This document shows positions 10,714 to 23,911 of a stretch of DNA of 64,000 bases, one piece after another (position 1 is the stretch's first letter; every line of letters begins with the position of its first letter). Both the position numbers and the translations under genes were made by a program. The stretch lies in contig CM051510.1 of the NCBI GenBank assembly GCA_028015205.1, positions 30,504,580 to 30,568,579 of the forward strand, written 5' to 3'. Under the pieces are notes generated by a model that was not told where the DNA came from, searched no databases, and worked only from the letters and a program-made list of their open reading frames with translations. Source of the stretch: Mytilisepta virgata (Eukaryota; Mollusca; Bivalvia; Mytilida; Mytilidae).

Positions 10714-13700
10714 AGAGGCTTGCTGAACTGAGCCTTTATCGCCACCTTTCTTTTATAAGACCATTTGAAAATGAAAGCTCTTTTGTATCCACAATGCAGA
10801 ACCGTAAAATGTAACCTTCATAGTTGACCTTTGATCTAAAAAATTATTTGCATCTGTCGGTCTTCGCTTTACTTCCTCAGCAAATGACAAAAAAGTCCTT
10901 TCCTATATGGTTTCAATGGAGACTTTGAATCTCAACCAAAAGTGGCTCGTTTGTAGAGGGTACTGTTGTCGTCAATTCTGCAAAGTCTCGAAACATTTCA
11001 TCGTGTAGTTTCAGAGAGTAAAAAAAGTTTGAAAATTGGCCAATGTAAATAAAAGATGGCTTCTAGCAGCCATGTTGTTCATACATCCTGCACCAAAGGT
11101 TGAAATTTATTAAAGGTGTCCTCCCATACATAATTCCTGCCAATTTTGGTTACAATCTGAGCAATTGTCAATAAATGATTTTCCCATATGGTTGCAATGG
11201 AAACTTTGAACAGCTTCAGCCGTCAGTTGAGCAGATTAATCTCAAGAAAAGGTGGATCCTTTGTAAAGGGCATTGTTGTTATCAATCCTGCAAAGGTTCA
11301 AAATATTTCATCATGTAGTTTCAGAGGAGAAGATTTTTGAAAATTGACCAATAAAAATCAAAGATGGCTTCCAGAGACCATGTTGTTCATCCATCCGGAA
11401 CCAAAAGTGGACCTTTAATAGATCAAGAGGTCCTTCAATACATCATTTCTGCCAACTTTGGTTAGAATCTGCCTTTTAGTTCCTGAGCAATTGACAAAAA
11501 GGTCTTTTCCCATATGGTTTCAATGGAAAATTTGAACAGCCGCAGCCGTCAGTTAAGAATATGAATCTCAACCAAAAGTAGATCGTTTGTAGAGGGTATT
11601 GTTATCATCGATCCTGCAAAGTTTCAAAACATTTCATAATAAAGTTTCAGAGGAGAAAAGTTTTTATAAAATGCTCCGCTGGGCGCAGCTTGATACGACC
11701 GCAGAGGTTGAACCCTAAACAGTTGGGGAAAGTATGAACACAACATTCAAGCTTGATACAGCACTGAATTTGGATTGTGAATAAATATTTGACACAGCAT
11801 AGGTTTCTGACACAGAATGAATGTGGTCTAAGAACTTAAAAATTTTTAATTTACCTATTCAAACCATATCATTATTATTTGCTTTTATATATAAATCAGA
11901 AATAACCAATTTTAAATTTTAAATTTTAAAGAAAAAAAAAGGAAAAAAAGGGAAAAAAATCCCTCCCCCAAATTTCTTGAACCCCCTTATGATTCATCAC
12001 CCCCAAACTCAATCCCAGCCTTCCCCTTGTGGTATGGTACCTTGCAGTACAATTTCAGAGAGATCCATACACTTGAACACAAGTTATTGTCTGGAAACTA
12101 GAAAAATGCTGGTTTGTAGGCTCCTTTTTGGTCCCAAATTCCTAAACGTGTAGGGCAATTACCCCCAAACTCAAACCCAGCTTTCCCTTTGTGATATGGA
12201 ACATTGTAGTACAATTTCATAAAGATCCATACACTTACACACAAGTTATTGTCCTGAAACTAGAAAAATGCTTGTTTTTTTGCCCCTTTTTGGCCCATAA
12301 TTCCTAACATTTTGAGGCAGTTACCCCCAAAATCAATCCCAGCCTTCCCTTTGTGTTATGGTACCTTGCAGTACAATTTCAGAGAGATCCATACACTTGA
12401 ACACAAGTAATTGTCTGGAAACTAGAAAAATGCTTACTTTTTGTCCCTTTTTGGCCCCTTATTCCTAAACGTTTTGGGCAATTACCCACAAACTCAATCC
12501 CAGCCTTCCCTTTGTGATATGGTACCTTGTAGTAAAATTTCAGAAAGATCCATACACTTACACACAAGTTATTGTCATGAAACTAGAAGAATGCTTGGTT
12601 TTTGCCCCTTTTTTTGGCCCCTAATTCCTAAAATTTTTAGATGATTACCCCCAAAATCAATCCCAGCATTCCCTTTGTGATATGCAACCTTGTGGTACAA
12701 TGTCAGAGAGATCCATAAACAAACACACAAGTTATGTCTGAAAGTTACAAAAATGCTTATTTTTGGCCCATTTTTGGCCCCTAATTCCTTAACTGTTGGT
12801 ACCATAACCCCCAAAATCAATATAAGTGGTTTTTTTAATGCGTGCATGTAAGATTTTAATGTATGTTTTAGATCCATATACCATTCCACAATTTATTGTC
12901 TGAAAACTAGAAAAATTCTTATTTGGGCCCTTTTTGACCCCTAATTCTTAAACTGTTAGGACCATAACTCTCAGCGTATCAAAGAACCCCCATAATTCAA
13001 TTTTTAATGAAATCAAACAAAGTTTCATTTTGGACGTTAAGGACCTCAATGTGGATAAATTTAAACACAAGGCCCAAAATCCAAAAATCTAAATACACAG
13101 TTAGATTCAGGATATCAAAGAACCCCATGTATTCAATTTTTGTTAAAATCAAACAAAGAGTGATTTTGGACCCTGATTTGTACCAACTTAATACTGGGCC
13201 CATAATCAAAAATCTTAATACATGTTTAGATTCGGCATATCAAAGAACCCCAAGTTTGGACCCCGATTTGGACCAACTTAAAAACTGGGCCCATAATAAA
13301 AAAACTAAGAACATGTTTAGATTCAACATATCAAAGAACCCCAAGAATTCAATTTTTGTTAAAATCAAACTAAGTTTAATTTTGGACCCTTTGGACCTTA
13401 ATATAGACCAATTTGAAAACGGGACCAAAAATTAAGAATCTAAATACACGGTTAGATTCGGCATATCAAAGAACCCCAATAGTTCAATTTTTGATGATTC
13501 AATTTTTGATGAAATCAAATAAAGTTCAATTTTGGACCCTTTAAACCTCAATGTGGACCAATTTGATAACCGGGCCAAAATATCAATTTCTTGCTATAGC
13601 GCAATACTGTGCAATTGAAGATTTCTTGCTATTGCGCAATACTGTGCAATTGAAAATTTCTTTCTTGCTATTGCACAATACTTATTATAATAATTTACAC

Positions 13701-15285
13701 ATCCTGTTTGGTGTGTATCTCTTGCTTTATCATTATTATTTGCTTTTATATATAAATCAGAAATTTAATAATAAAGTTTTTGGCAAATTTCCAATATACA
13801 TAATTTAAAAGCAGTTTAGGTGAGATAAACAAAAAAGCTTCATCAGCAACATTTTATATTGGAAAATTTCAAATGAAGTTCATTAAACTATAGTTATTGG
13901 CAAATTTCCAATGGAATTTATTAATAATAAAGTTTTTGGCAAATTTCCAATATAAATAATTTAAAAGCAGTTTAGGTGAGATATTCAAATGAGTTTCAAT
14001 TACCAACCTTACACTGCCTTTTAAATTATGTTTTGTACTTAAGTAATTGTCCATTAACCTGGAAACCCTTTTCCCGCCTTTTTTGCACCTTATTCCTTAA
14101 CGGTTTGAGCCATAACTCCCAAAGACAATTCTTACCATCCTTTTGTGGTATTCCAATATCCAAAATCTAAATACATGGTTAGATTCAGCATATCAAAGAA
14201 CCCCAAGAATTCAATTTTTGATGAAATCAAATAAAGTTTCAATTTTGGACCCTCTAAACCTCAATGTGGACCAATTTGATAACCGGGCCCAAATATCAAA
14301 AATCTAAATACATGGTTAGATTCAGCATATCAAAGAACCCCATATATTCAATTTTTGTTGAAATCAAACAAATTTTAATTTTGGACCCCGATTTGGACCA
14401 ACTTGAAAACTGGGCCATAATAAAAAAAAAAAACTAAGTACATGTTTAGATTCAGCATATCAAAGAACCCTAAGAATTCAATTTTTGTTAAAATCAAACA
14501 AAGTTTAATTTCGGACCCTTTTGGCCCCTAATTCCTAAACTGTTGGGACCAAAACTCCCAAAATCAATCCCAACCTTCCTTTTGTGGTCATAAACCTTGT
14601 GTTTAAAATTCATAGATTTCTATTTACTTATACTAAAGTTATTGTGCAAAAACCAAGAAAAATGCTTATTTGGGCCCCTTTTTAGACCTAATTCCTAAAC
14701 TGTTGGGACTAAAACTCCCAAAAACAATCCCAGCCTTTCTTTTGTGGTCATAAACCTTGTGTTAAAATTTCATAGATTTCTATTTACTTATACTAGAGTT
14801 ATTGTGCGAAAACCAAGTAAAATGCTTATTGGGCGTTTTTTGGAACCTAATTCTTAAACTGTTGGGACCAAAACTCCCAAAATCAATCCCAACCTTCCTT
14901 TTGTGGTCATAAACCTTGTGTTTAAATTTCATAGATTTCTATTAAGTTATACTAAAGTTATAGTGCGAAAACCAAATGTCTTCGGACGACGACGACGACG
15001 CCAACGTCATACCATTATACGACCGCAAAAATTTTGCGGTCGTATAAAAATTGGCAAATAAAAATCAAACATGGCCTCTGGCGGCCATGTTGTTCATCCA
15101 AGCGGAACCAATGGTGGATCGTTTGTAGAGATCATTCCATACATCATTTCTACTAAGTTTGGTTACAATCCGCGAAGTAGTTTCTGGTGAGAAGATCTAA
15201 ATGTGAAAAGTTTACAGACGACGACGGACGACGGACGCATAGTGATTATATAAGCTCACATGGCATATAGGCCAGGTGACCTAAA
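10714..15285 (+). repeat. Family A-related repeat, copy A7, split by a nested element
   Basis: It starts with AGAGGCTTGCTGAACTGAGC, a diverged start hairpin, and runs through two roughly 310-bp units containing 'gatggcttctagcagccatg' words. At about 11668-15046 it is interrupted by element C. It resumes with AATTGGCAAATAAAAATC and ends with GACGACGGACGACGGACGC, the hairpin CACATGGCATATAGGCCAGGTG and a CTAAAAA tail at about 15285. The nested layout shows that A7 is older than element C. Confidence 0.6.
11668..15046 (+). mobile_element. Element C, non-coding hairpin-ended element nested in A7
   Basis: The left end has GCTCCGCTGGGCGCAGC (a small stem) followed by ATACGACCGCAGAGG. The right end is a nearly perfect 29-base palindrome, ATACGACCGCAAAA / TTTTGCGGTCGTAT, so ATACGACCGC occurs at both ends in inverted relation. 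Inside are two tandem-repeat types. One is about 165 bp (12000-12960 and 14510-14970, with 'cctaattcctaaactgttgg' and 'cccaaaatcaatccca'). The other is about 145 bp (12975-13560 and 14155-14510, with 'catatcaaagaaccccaaga'). A GGACGACGACGACGACGCC tract precedes the terminal hairpin. There is no transposase-like frame, so it is non-autonomous or of unknown mechanism. Confidence 0.6.
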
Positions 15286-15289
15286 AATT

Positions 15290-17250
15290 GAATAAAATTT
15301 TATAACTTTGGATCACGATCGTCATCGAAAAGGTAACCTAGGTTTCCACATAAGAAACGGGTATTTTGAGCGGAACTTTATGCAGTAAAACGTTTATATG
15401 GACCACTTAAAGGAATAATGACAGCGGCCGCTGGCCTTGGGTATTATTGCTGTGAAGTGATCCATACACATGATATTGCACTCAGGTAAGGTGCCATAAT
15501 TTTATAATTATGTATAAAAAAATTTCGTATTTCATAAATTAACATATTTGTGCTTCCATCTTAAACCCCCTAGCTACCAAAATCCATTACATGTTTTCGC
15601 TGATTTTGATAAAGTAAAACATGACGTTATTAAAAATAAATACTTTACTCTGACATGGATGCGTAAAGTTGCAATATGTTAAATCAACGCACTATCCTTT
15701 GGCTCGAATTTTCTATTATATCTCATTGTCAAGAAATATATTGTTAGAGTATCTAATTGACTTTTATTTTGTCTATCATGTCTATAGAGTATATAACATT
15801 TCAACAAACAGATAACATTTAGACCCAAATTTGTACAGTAATCGATGTGCAAAGAGATGATATCAAATTGTTTTCATTTATGAAAATGCATACTTGAGAA
15901 CACGGCATTGCCATGACAAGGGCAACACTCTGGCCAAATAAAACCTTAAATGTTTCATATCGTCATGGATCTATATAACATGTATAAACTGACAAACTTT
16001 AAAAACTAAATCGGTGACTATATGGGACGGATTTTGTTGGTGGTTACCGACAATTGCTATTAATTTTTAAATTATTTATGTATATAAATAAAGTATGAGA
16101 AGAAAGGAAAATTTATCTATTATCCAAGTTGAGAAATATAACTTCTTGAAAAACAACATAGCTCGAACAAAGTTTGATGATGTTTCTTGACAGAAAAATT
16201 GCATCGAGTTCATAATCATCATTATTTTATTGCATAATATTTATATAATTTCAGTCGGTTGATGTTATGAATGAGAATGAAATTATTTTCTTCTGAATTG
16301 TCTGTCCATGTAAGGCGTTTAGGTAATGAGCCTTTGTGTGATTTGGCGGTGAAACCATTAGGAACGACAAGGTCTATTCATTCGGTCAAGTATATATATA
16401 TATATATAAACAATAAGCTATATATGAGCATCGGAGCTTGCAGCCGCGCTACCGGCCTTGATCAGCGACATTTTACTTGTACTGGAACCATAACGACAAA
16501 AACCCAAAAACGCAACAAAGTAAATATATCGATTTAAAATTCTTGATTATGCATCAAGAGATGTATTGATTTGATTTACAATTGGACACTTTATATATAC
16601 TATACATGCATATATGATGACATCATTGGTTACTTATTAAATTTTATTATATGGTTATCAAACCGACCCTCGGCTATGTCGTGTGGTACTGCACTTTAAT
16701 ATTTCTTTGTTATGTATTGCCATGATATGATCGAGTTTGTTTAACAGTGAGTTTAGAAAAAAGAAACATTTGAGTTGTATGTCATTGAATCTCAAAATAA
16801 GACTGTCTGAAATGAATCACGTAGTTAAAATAAACAACCTTTCATACTCGATGAAAGACGTCAACTGCAACGCCATGAAAACAATTATGACGTAACGTGG
16901 CGTAGGAAATTCGTTTTGTAATTTCAAAGGGTTATAAAAGCTTTGTGTGTGTTACGACACGCTTCCGTGATTCATACAAAATGTGCCTCATAAACTCTTT
17001 TACATGCCGATGAAATTAAAAAAGAAGCATTCGGTTCTTACGTTACCGTCTTTGTGTACAGAAAAAGGCTGAAAGGGGGCATTTATACATTGTCATGTGA
17101 GTGGGGAAAAAACAAATAATTGACATCAATGCTGTGCCCGTTAAAATCAATGTTGTAAGTATCACCGTTAACAGATCATTTGAAAGACTTGATAACACAA
17201 TATATGTGATTGACTGTATATTAACTATATATCCAAAGTCAAACTTTTAT
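15290..17250. other. Intron 2 sequence without recognised features
   Basis: AT-rich and apparently single-copy within this window. A (TA)n microsatellite lies at about 16389-16410. The small open frames here lack coding character and splice signals consistent with the HEPN gene. Confidence 0.5.
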
Positions 17251-17254
17251 TTAC

Positions 17255-17431
17255 CTCTTTCCGCAGTTTTTCAGTATTCTTTTCAAGCTTTGTTTGGACT
17301 TCAATTACAGAGGAAGTGCCTTCAGCTATTTTGGTCTTTATTTCTTTTGCTTCTTCTGTTACCGTTTTTGTAATTGATGATAGCGAATTTGAAATCATGT
17401 CCATTAATTCTTCGGCATGTTCATCGATTTG
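17255..17431 (-). CDS. HEPN gene, exon 2, coiled coil
   Basis: This 177-base minus-strand exon lies between acceptor TTTTTTCCTTAAG and donor GTAAAT (17254-17249). It is phase 0 at both ends and encodes 59 residues. The sequence (QIDEHAEELMDMISN ... EVQTKLEKNTEKLRKE) is almost entirely charged and aliphatic with hydrophobic residues at 3-4 spacing. That is a textbook coiled coil without Pro or Gly breaks except one EGTSS turn. It links the HEPN domain of exon 1 to the helical segments of exons 3-4 and would drive oligomerisation. Confidence 0.8.
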
Positions 17432-17679
17432 CTTAAGGAAAAAAGAGGAAACATAATATATTTTTCCCAATCACTGTTCAATGTTGAAAATCAAAGATGG
17501 CCGCCATCTTTAAAATGGTCGCCGTGTAAATTTAAAAAATCGGAAAAAATCATTGAAAAATTCCGTAAGAATTAATATTTGGGGCTAGAGTAGCAATGGG
17601 AAGACGCGGGGACATCTGAAAAATCAGTACTAATTATTATTATTTCCGACATAAACTTTTCCGAACCCTACCGAGGACA

Positions 17680-18215
17680 CTGGTAATCCAATCTGGGTTC
17701 ATCCCGGTTTTCATAGGAGTTCGTGTTGTTCATTTGTTGTTTTAGTTTTCAATGTTTATTTGTTGTGCTTGTGGTTGTTCATTTGTCTTCCCGGGTTTGT
17801 CTGTTCAATGGATTACGTTTTTTTTTATTTTCTCTGTCTGTTTTGAAGCCTACACAAAGTTCAAATCATCATATTTTTCAATGTACTCGCCCAAACAGAA
17901 AATCCTGACAATATGCACATCTCCATAAAGTTTCATGAGAATCATGCAAGTAATGTAGGAGGACATGCGGACAGCACATGGAACGAAGTTTTGATAAAAA
18001 TTGTCCAAGTCCAAACAGCCATATCTTATACATTTCTTGTCCAAACAGATATTCCTGACAATATGCAAATCTCCATATAGTGATCTAACACTCCATTAAG
18101 TTTCATGAAAATCATGCAAGTAATATAGCAGGACAACGTCATTTCGAACAGACGGGACGGACAGACTTGAAACAATATACCCCCACCCCCAAACTTCGTT
18201 TGCGGGGGATATAAA
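17680..18215 (+). repeat. Repeat D with GACGG tail and terminal hairpin
   Basis: The first 170 bases match 10115-10290 in reverse orientation. Then come two tandem units of about 165-190 bp, each with 'ctgacaatatgcaaatctcc' and 'tttcatgaaaatcatgcaag'. The end carries CAGACGGGACGGACAGAC and then a strong hairpin, ATACCCCCACCCCCAAAC-TTCG-TTTGCGGGGGATAT (18177-18213). This is the same 3' plan as the other families in the window. Confidence 0.6.
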
Positions 18216-18399
18216 TAAAGCCCATGTTTGTTGTTCTCCAAATGACACCCACTTCAATATTGTGGGGTTAAAACGTATACTTAAGGGGGGTCAAAAGAGG
18301 TACATGTTTCAGGAGCATCTGGGGAAAACAATGTTTAATTATTGATTTATAATATTAACTCATATAAGAATATGTAAAGTTCTCATATAAACCCATTGT

Positions 18400-19080
18400 A
18401 TTCATTTGGATATTCCCTGCTCCCTCAAAACAGATTTGTCTTTGTAATTTTGAAACCTTTGAGATCCCCATCTAATACCCTGAAATAAATTGTCTTAATA
18501 CATAATTTGGAAGACCTTCAGATCCCCACCCTATATTTTCTTAATAATTATGGGAAGATTCATTCAATGATATATATGAGGGGATCTCTAGGCGATATGC
18601 CCCGCCCCCTATAAATATATTTTCCTTTGTAATGTTGAAACTTTTGAGATCGCCACCCTATAAGCATATTCATGTAAATTATTACTCCTTATTGAAAGAT
18701 ACATTCATTGATGTATATGGAAGTACCTAATTGGTATGCCCCGCCCATCACAATAAATTTGTCTTTATAATTTTGAAACAATTTGAGATCTCTACCCTAT
18801 TGCCATAAATATTATTACTCCTTATCAGAAGATACATTCATTGTTGTATATAGGGGGGTCCTAGGGGTATGCCCCACCTCCTGGAAATATATTTGTCTTT
18901 GGAATTTTCAAACCTTTTAGACCCCCATCATATAACAATATATATTGTTAATACTTACTGAAAGATGTATTCATTGATGTATATGGTGGGTCCCAGGGGT
19001 ATGCGTCACCCACTAAAAATAGATTTGTCTGTAATTTTGAAACCTTTGCGATCCTCACCCTATAACCATATATATATTTT
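18400..19080 (+). repeat. Tandem repeat, about 115-130-bp units
   Basis: About six diverged units share 'tttgtctttgtaattttgaa', 'cctttgagatccccacccta', 'gaaagatacattcattgatg' and 'ggggtatgccccgcc'. No coding potential is evident. The array lies in intron 1 of the HEPN gene. Confidence 0.6.
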
Positions 19081-19360
19081 TTTTTTAAATAAAGGGGTTG
19101 TCTGCTGTTTAAATGGGCAAAAAAAAGAAAACAACGTGTTTGTGCTTAATATTTTATCACCTAATTTGACTCTTCGTACCTACATATGTACATGCACAAA
19201 CGGGAAATCCTGGATGAATAATTTTCTGTTCTATCAAAAAAGATGTTCAAAGTTAACGGCAAAAAAATCATATTACATGTTAAGTTCAAATAGGCAATAA
19301 GTTTTAACTGCCATTCAGAAATTGTGAAATTCTAATTTTATGCTAAGTACAAACTATACT

Positions 19361-20270
19361 AGAGGCTTCCAGGAGCCTGTATCGCTCACCTGGATTCAAT
19401 TTGCCAATCAACAGCCATAAAAGCACCTAAGAAACACATATTTGTATTATTGGATATAATCCTGAAAGACGACAATCTGATAACCATGGCTGCCAAGTCT
19501 GGTTCCAATTGGCCAAGTGCTTTCAGACTAGAAGATTTTCCCATAGGGTAATATGTTAAACTAAGTTCAGCTGTGTCGGCCATCTTTGTTGACAGTCTGG
19601 ATCATCTGACAAAATTCTGAAAGAGCACCACCAAAAACAACCAAAGGACAATTTCTGCCAAGTTTGGTTCCAATCAGCTCAATGGTTCAGACAAAAAGAT
19701 TTTTTATTAATTTTCCCATAGGGTCTTATGTTAAACTAAGTCCGGTTGTGGCGGCCTACTTGGTTGACCTTCAGACACATCTGACACAATTTTGAAAGCA
19801 GACTACCCAAAGACCATTTCTGCCAAGTCTGGTTCAGATCGCTTAGTAGTTTTAGGAAAAATTGTAAAGAACCTCCTAAGATGCTTCCTGTCAACTGTCG
19901 TTCCATATGGCCAAGCGACTTCAGAGGAGAATTTTTATTTCAGATAATCAGAAACAAGAACTGCCCATCGCGTTTATTTTTGTAGTACGATCGAGACGAA
20001 ATGAAGAAAGTTTATAAAGGAACTCCCATATAATGCTTCCTATCAAGTTTTGTTCCATTGGGCCAAGCGATTCCAGAGAAGAAGATTTTTGAAAACTCGT
20101 CCAATCAGAAACAAGAATTGCCCATGGCGGCCATATATGTGGTTCGATTGGGACGAAATGAGGAAATTTGTACGGAACCTCCCATTTGGCCTTGTGGTTT
20201 AAAGGAAAATTTTACCGCGGGCGACAGGTAATGGCAATAGCTCACATGGCCTTTTAGGCCAGGTGAGCTA
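19361..20270 (+). repeat. Family A repeat, copy A9
   Basis: It is complete at both ends: start hairpin AGAGGCTTCCAGGAGCCTGT and CGCTCACCTGG; end hairpin around CACATGGCCTTTTAGGCCAG leading to GTGAGCTAAAAA. Internally there are four to five units of about 170 bp. Its last 49 bases (from 20222) are the outer edge of the large inverted duplication. Confidence 0.72.
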
Positions 20271-21960
20271 AAAAAAGAATAAACAGTATTGGTAAACGAT
20301 TCTGTGTCTGTTATTGTTTTATTATTTTCAAGAGTCATTTGTATTACTATCTACATTTTCATCATAATTTGTATCTTTTTACAAACGTTTTAAGGCACTT
20401 CGCTCTATGTAAGTTCAGATGACGGTCAGTCATGTAATGTGAAGCCAGCTATAGATATCAAAGTGCAAAAAAGAAGTCGACATAACTTCCTAAGTTATAG
20501 TAGTCTCCTCTAATACTTCATCTTAAGATTCGGTGGTAAAGGGCAAATGCATGTCGATTGGATGTTCAATTGCTTGTTCTTGTTTTGAACAGATTTCCAT
20601 ATTTTTGCACTGGGTGGTGCAAAATTTAAAAAATTCTGATAATCTGGAAAATTATTTAGGGTTTAGAGAATTTTGAAGTTGTTTATGCCCTTTGAATAAA
20701 AAAAAATTTTTAAAAAAGGGCAAAAGGGCAAAATGGCAAAATTGCCCTTTGTTGGGAGACTATTCCAGGCGCCTGGTAGACTCGCTCTTTTCGTTCCCTT
20801 CTTATCTATCTTAGGCACATGTCCTCCCAACTGCTCTATCGGGGCGCTGCCTTTTGTTAGGTTCGATTACTTCCAAATTTCCAATCACCCCTTTTTGTAT
20901 AATTCTTATACTTAACATTTGAAATGTTACAAGGATCATTTTGAGGTGTGGAAAGATGGTCTCTTAACATCCTCAATACAACCACCGCCTGTTAAGAGAT
21001 TCGAACCCCTTATATTATATAACGATCGATCCTCATGGCGGCGACTTAGCGATAGAGACTGTGTCTGGCCAGACAATTATTTTATGTTTTTTATGATATT
21101 TTTAAAAGTTGTATTTTGCGCATGCGTAGTTAGACCCTACATTTTCCTTTGTTTACCATGGTTAAGAAGTGAGGTTTATTTACATGATCTAATTCCTGTG
21201 TGCATTGCGGAAGTAGTGTGTAATTTACCTGTGTTGATAGTATGAATAAGTTATAAAAATAGATTAGAAATAAATCCCTACTGTAAATCTATCTGAAAAT
21301 GTAATTTAATGGCGTATAGATTTTTATAATGAAAGGGTAGAATGATTAACATAAATCGTGTTACTATATATATAATTGTTCACAAAAAATTATAAAGAAA
21401 ACTAAAATACTACAATATATAATTGTTCACAAAAATTATAAATGAAAACTAAAATACTACAATATACACCAAATTTAAATAATCGCATGGCTATTTTCCC
21501 TTTTTTCTTGTGATTTTTTTTAACGAAGTTGGTTTACTAGTCGGCTCGGACAGAATGATAAAAATATCAACGTACTTCTTCAAACTTGATATCTACCTCA
21601 ATAACATTCGATGAAGTTAAAGGAGAGACCAACCAAATAATTTCATTAGAACATACCCCTCCATAATCCCTTTTGGGATTCTGTGTCCGGAGCTATTTTT
21701 CTGACTTGGCCGCCCACTGAATCCCTTATCAACCACTAATAACTCTATTCGGGAAAATCAAAAGTGTTTGAATTTCATCTGGCAGTCCAAAAACAGGTAA
21801 GTCTCCATTAGTAGACATATTTTACTTTTCAAAAAGCTTAAAATGATTTAAATCCTTCTCCTATTTCAGCAGTTATGGCTCACGATTCCGAGACTCCGCT
21901 TCAGATTGACCGGCGGCAGCCATTGTTGTTGTCATTTGAATATCCCTCCCATGATGCACG
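20222..21960 (+). repeat. Left arm of a 1.74-kb inverted duplication
   Basis: This arm is the reverse complement of 23912-25660 with only occasional substitutions and small indels by eye. The outer edge lies inside the 3' end of family A copy A9 and the inner edge at CCATGATGCACG. Both arms contain the same 108-residue open frame (20919-21245 here), with one obvious residue change. I regard that frame as incidental because no domain is recognisable. Alignment resumes at 22540-22567 against 23874-23902, so the 579 bases at 21961-22539 are a later insertion into the left arm. Confidence 0.85.
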
Positions 21961-22027
21961 ACGACGACGGACGACGGACACCAAGTGATGAGAAAAGCTC
22001 ACTGGACCTTTCAGGTCAGGTGAGCTA
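21961..22027 (+). repeat. Solo 3' end of a family A element
   Basis: Only the terminal block is present: ACGACGACGGACGACGGACA, CCAAGTGATGAGAAAAGC, the end hairpin (TCACTGGACCTTTCAGGTCAG) and GTGAGCTAAAAA. It sits exactly at the break in the left inverted-repeat arm, so it arrived after the arms formed or marks a truncated insertion. Confidence 0.6.
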
Positions 22028-22028
22028 A

Positions 22029-22243
22029 AAAGGGGGAAGGGGGTTCAATGTACATTTGTGCATGTAAAAAAAAAATATATGCTTTGTTTGAATATGTTTT
22101 GAGTCATTACAAGTTAGCTATGAAGCAACATATCAGATCTGAATTAATTAATTTTTGAAAAAATTAAGAAATTATTAATCTCCAATGAGTGGGACACTAC
22201 AAATCATGTTGCAGGCCCAATGTACATTGAACCCCCTTCCACC
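22029..22243. repeat. Inverted repeat of about 215 bp with GGGGGTTCAATGTACAT arms
   Basis: GGAAGGGGGTTCAATGTACA at the left is mirrored by TGTACATTGAACCCCCTTCC at 22217-22243. A related CAAATGTACATTGCACCCCC occurs near 22363. It is part of the material inserted into the left palindrome arm and resembles a small foldback element. Confidence 0.5.
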
Positions 22244-22689
22244 TTTTTTATTCTTCCTCATGGTATAATTGTAATTAGACTAAATTAAATTTAAATAGGA
22301 AAATTTTAATCCCATATATAACCACTATTTACATTTAACATTAGCCTTACAATGAAAAAAAACAAATGTACATTGCACCCCCCCACCCCTACCCCTTTAC
22401 CCCCACACATTTTTTACCCTTCCCCATTGTAATTAGAATGCCAACAAGTAAACAAATCCCATAGAAGTTGATCTTGTGGTTCCTTTCACTTGTTTCTATA
22501 TATTGATGAGGTTAAAATGGAAAAATGAAACAGATTATAAGGGAACAGTCATTATTTACCAGCTGGGGGGGTTGGGAAAATTTAGGGGGGTTCAAATTTT
22601 TTTTGGACTTATACTGGGGGGGCTTAAAAATTTTTTAGGGCACACTGGGGGGTCGAAAAATTGAATCAGAATTAGCAATCATTAACAAT

Positions 22690-23321
22690 GTACATGGGGA
22701 TTTAAAAGCTGATGAAAGCGACATGCTTGCTTCCTTTATCTGAACGGAAGGAAAAAGTGAAGGAATTTTTGCATCAATGTGAGATTGCTACATAAATACA
22801 AGCAACTTTTCGGAGCTAAGGGTCGAGTTGGCAGGACTGAAGTTGGAATGAGAGACAAAAAGAAGAGCCTTGACCGTAGAAAGACTGTAAAAAGGAAACT
22901 GAAAATTCTCGTTTCAAAGTGCAACAATTTGAACAAACAGCTGTGTCCTTCAATTGAAAATCAAGAACTTTTGTTTTCTCCTCATATAAATGGATTGTAT
23001 GACCTTTGCAAAGAAAAGTATTTCTTTGGTACAAACAATATTGGTGTTGAATTGGGTAACATTTCCAAAAGCTCTGTTTATTTTATTTGAGAATAATTTT
23101 TTTAATCATACGGCAAAATGTTTGATTTTGGAAAACTTGGATGATTGTGTGGAAGAATGATATTGGGAATTGTATGAAAGCCAGCATGAAAGTTGGTTAA
23201 GTACTGCCAATCAGGGAGCCAGTATGGAGGAAATGAGTGGTCATGAAAGTGAGGAGCAAATGGAGAGTGAAAGCAGTCATGGAGAGAATGATGGAGTAGT
23301 TGAGAGTGGTGAGGACTGATT
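22690..23321 (+). pseudogene. Decayed unknown protein gene in the centre of the inverted duplication
   Basis: The plus strand has coding-like pieces in three frames. 22779-23090 (open from a GTG, about 103 residues) is basic: KYKQLFGAKGRVGRTE, then KKKSLDRRKTVKRKLKI, then Cys/Asn-rich text. A one-base shift near 23060 leads into FPKALFILFENNFF and CLILENLDDCVEE, a TGA, then YWELYESQHESWLS and an acidic Ser/Glu-rich tail to a stop at 23319-23321. A basic N-terminal half followed by an acidic tail suggests a nucleic-acid-associated protein, but I recognise no family. The frameshifts and the internal stop indicate a relic, possibly the former gene of the element whose arms flank it. Confidence 0.35.
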
Positions 23322-23911
23322 AAAGGTTAGTTTGTGTTATAGAAATTACCAGTATTTAGCAAAATTCAAAAATAATAGAATTACTAAGGGTTCATTCTTT
23401 GTATTGCACATGGTAGATCTCCTTAGTTGAAATGTGGCTTCCTATTTTGGTATTTTTGGTTATAAGTACTTCTTGTTTTAAAATAAGTTTGGTTTTTGGT
23501 CTTCCAAATGTTTCGGTTTTAATGCTGCTGATGAGATGTAACTCCTTGAAATGTGTTGTATACAGCATAGTATAAATTTACTATATCTAATATTAGTATC
23601 TTTGGATTGTTATTTTGAAAAAGGTTTTGAAATTGTCCATGTTGTCTAACAATGCGTGTTTTGTTTTAATATTGTATTACATGTACAAATGTTATTAGTG
23701 TACAATAAATGTCATTTTTATAGTTGTTTTCCTCTGATACTAGGAAGTTAAGGAATGGGGGGGGGGTCAAAATTTTCAAATTGAATATTCTGGGGGGGTT
23801 GATTTCTTGGATTTTCCCCATCTGGGGGGGGGTTAATTTTATCATCATGATTTTGGTGAAAATTCCCCAACCTCCCCAGCTGGTAAATAATGACTGTTCC
23901 CTAATGAAAAC

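Noticed and set aside
20919..21245. 108-codon frame present in both palindrome arms (also 24628-24954) as a conserved gene
   Set aside because: Its presence in both arms follows from the duplication itself. No domain is evident, and arm identity is equally high outside the frame.
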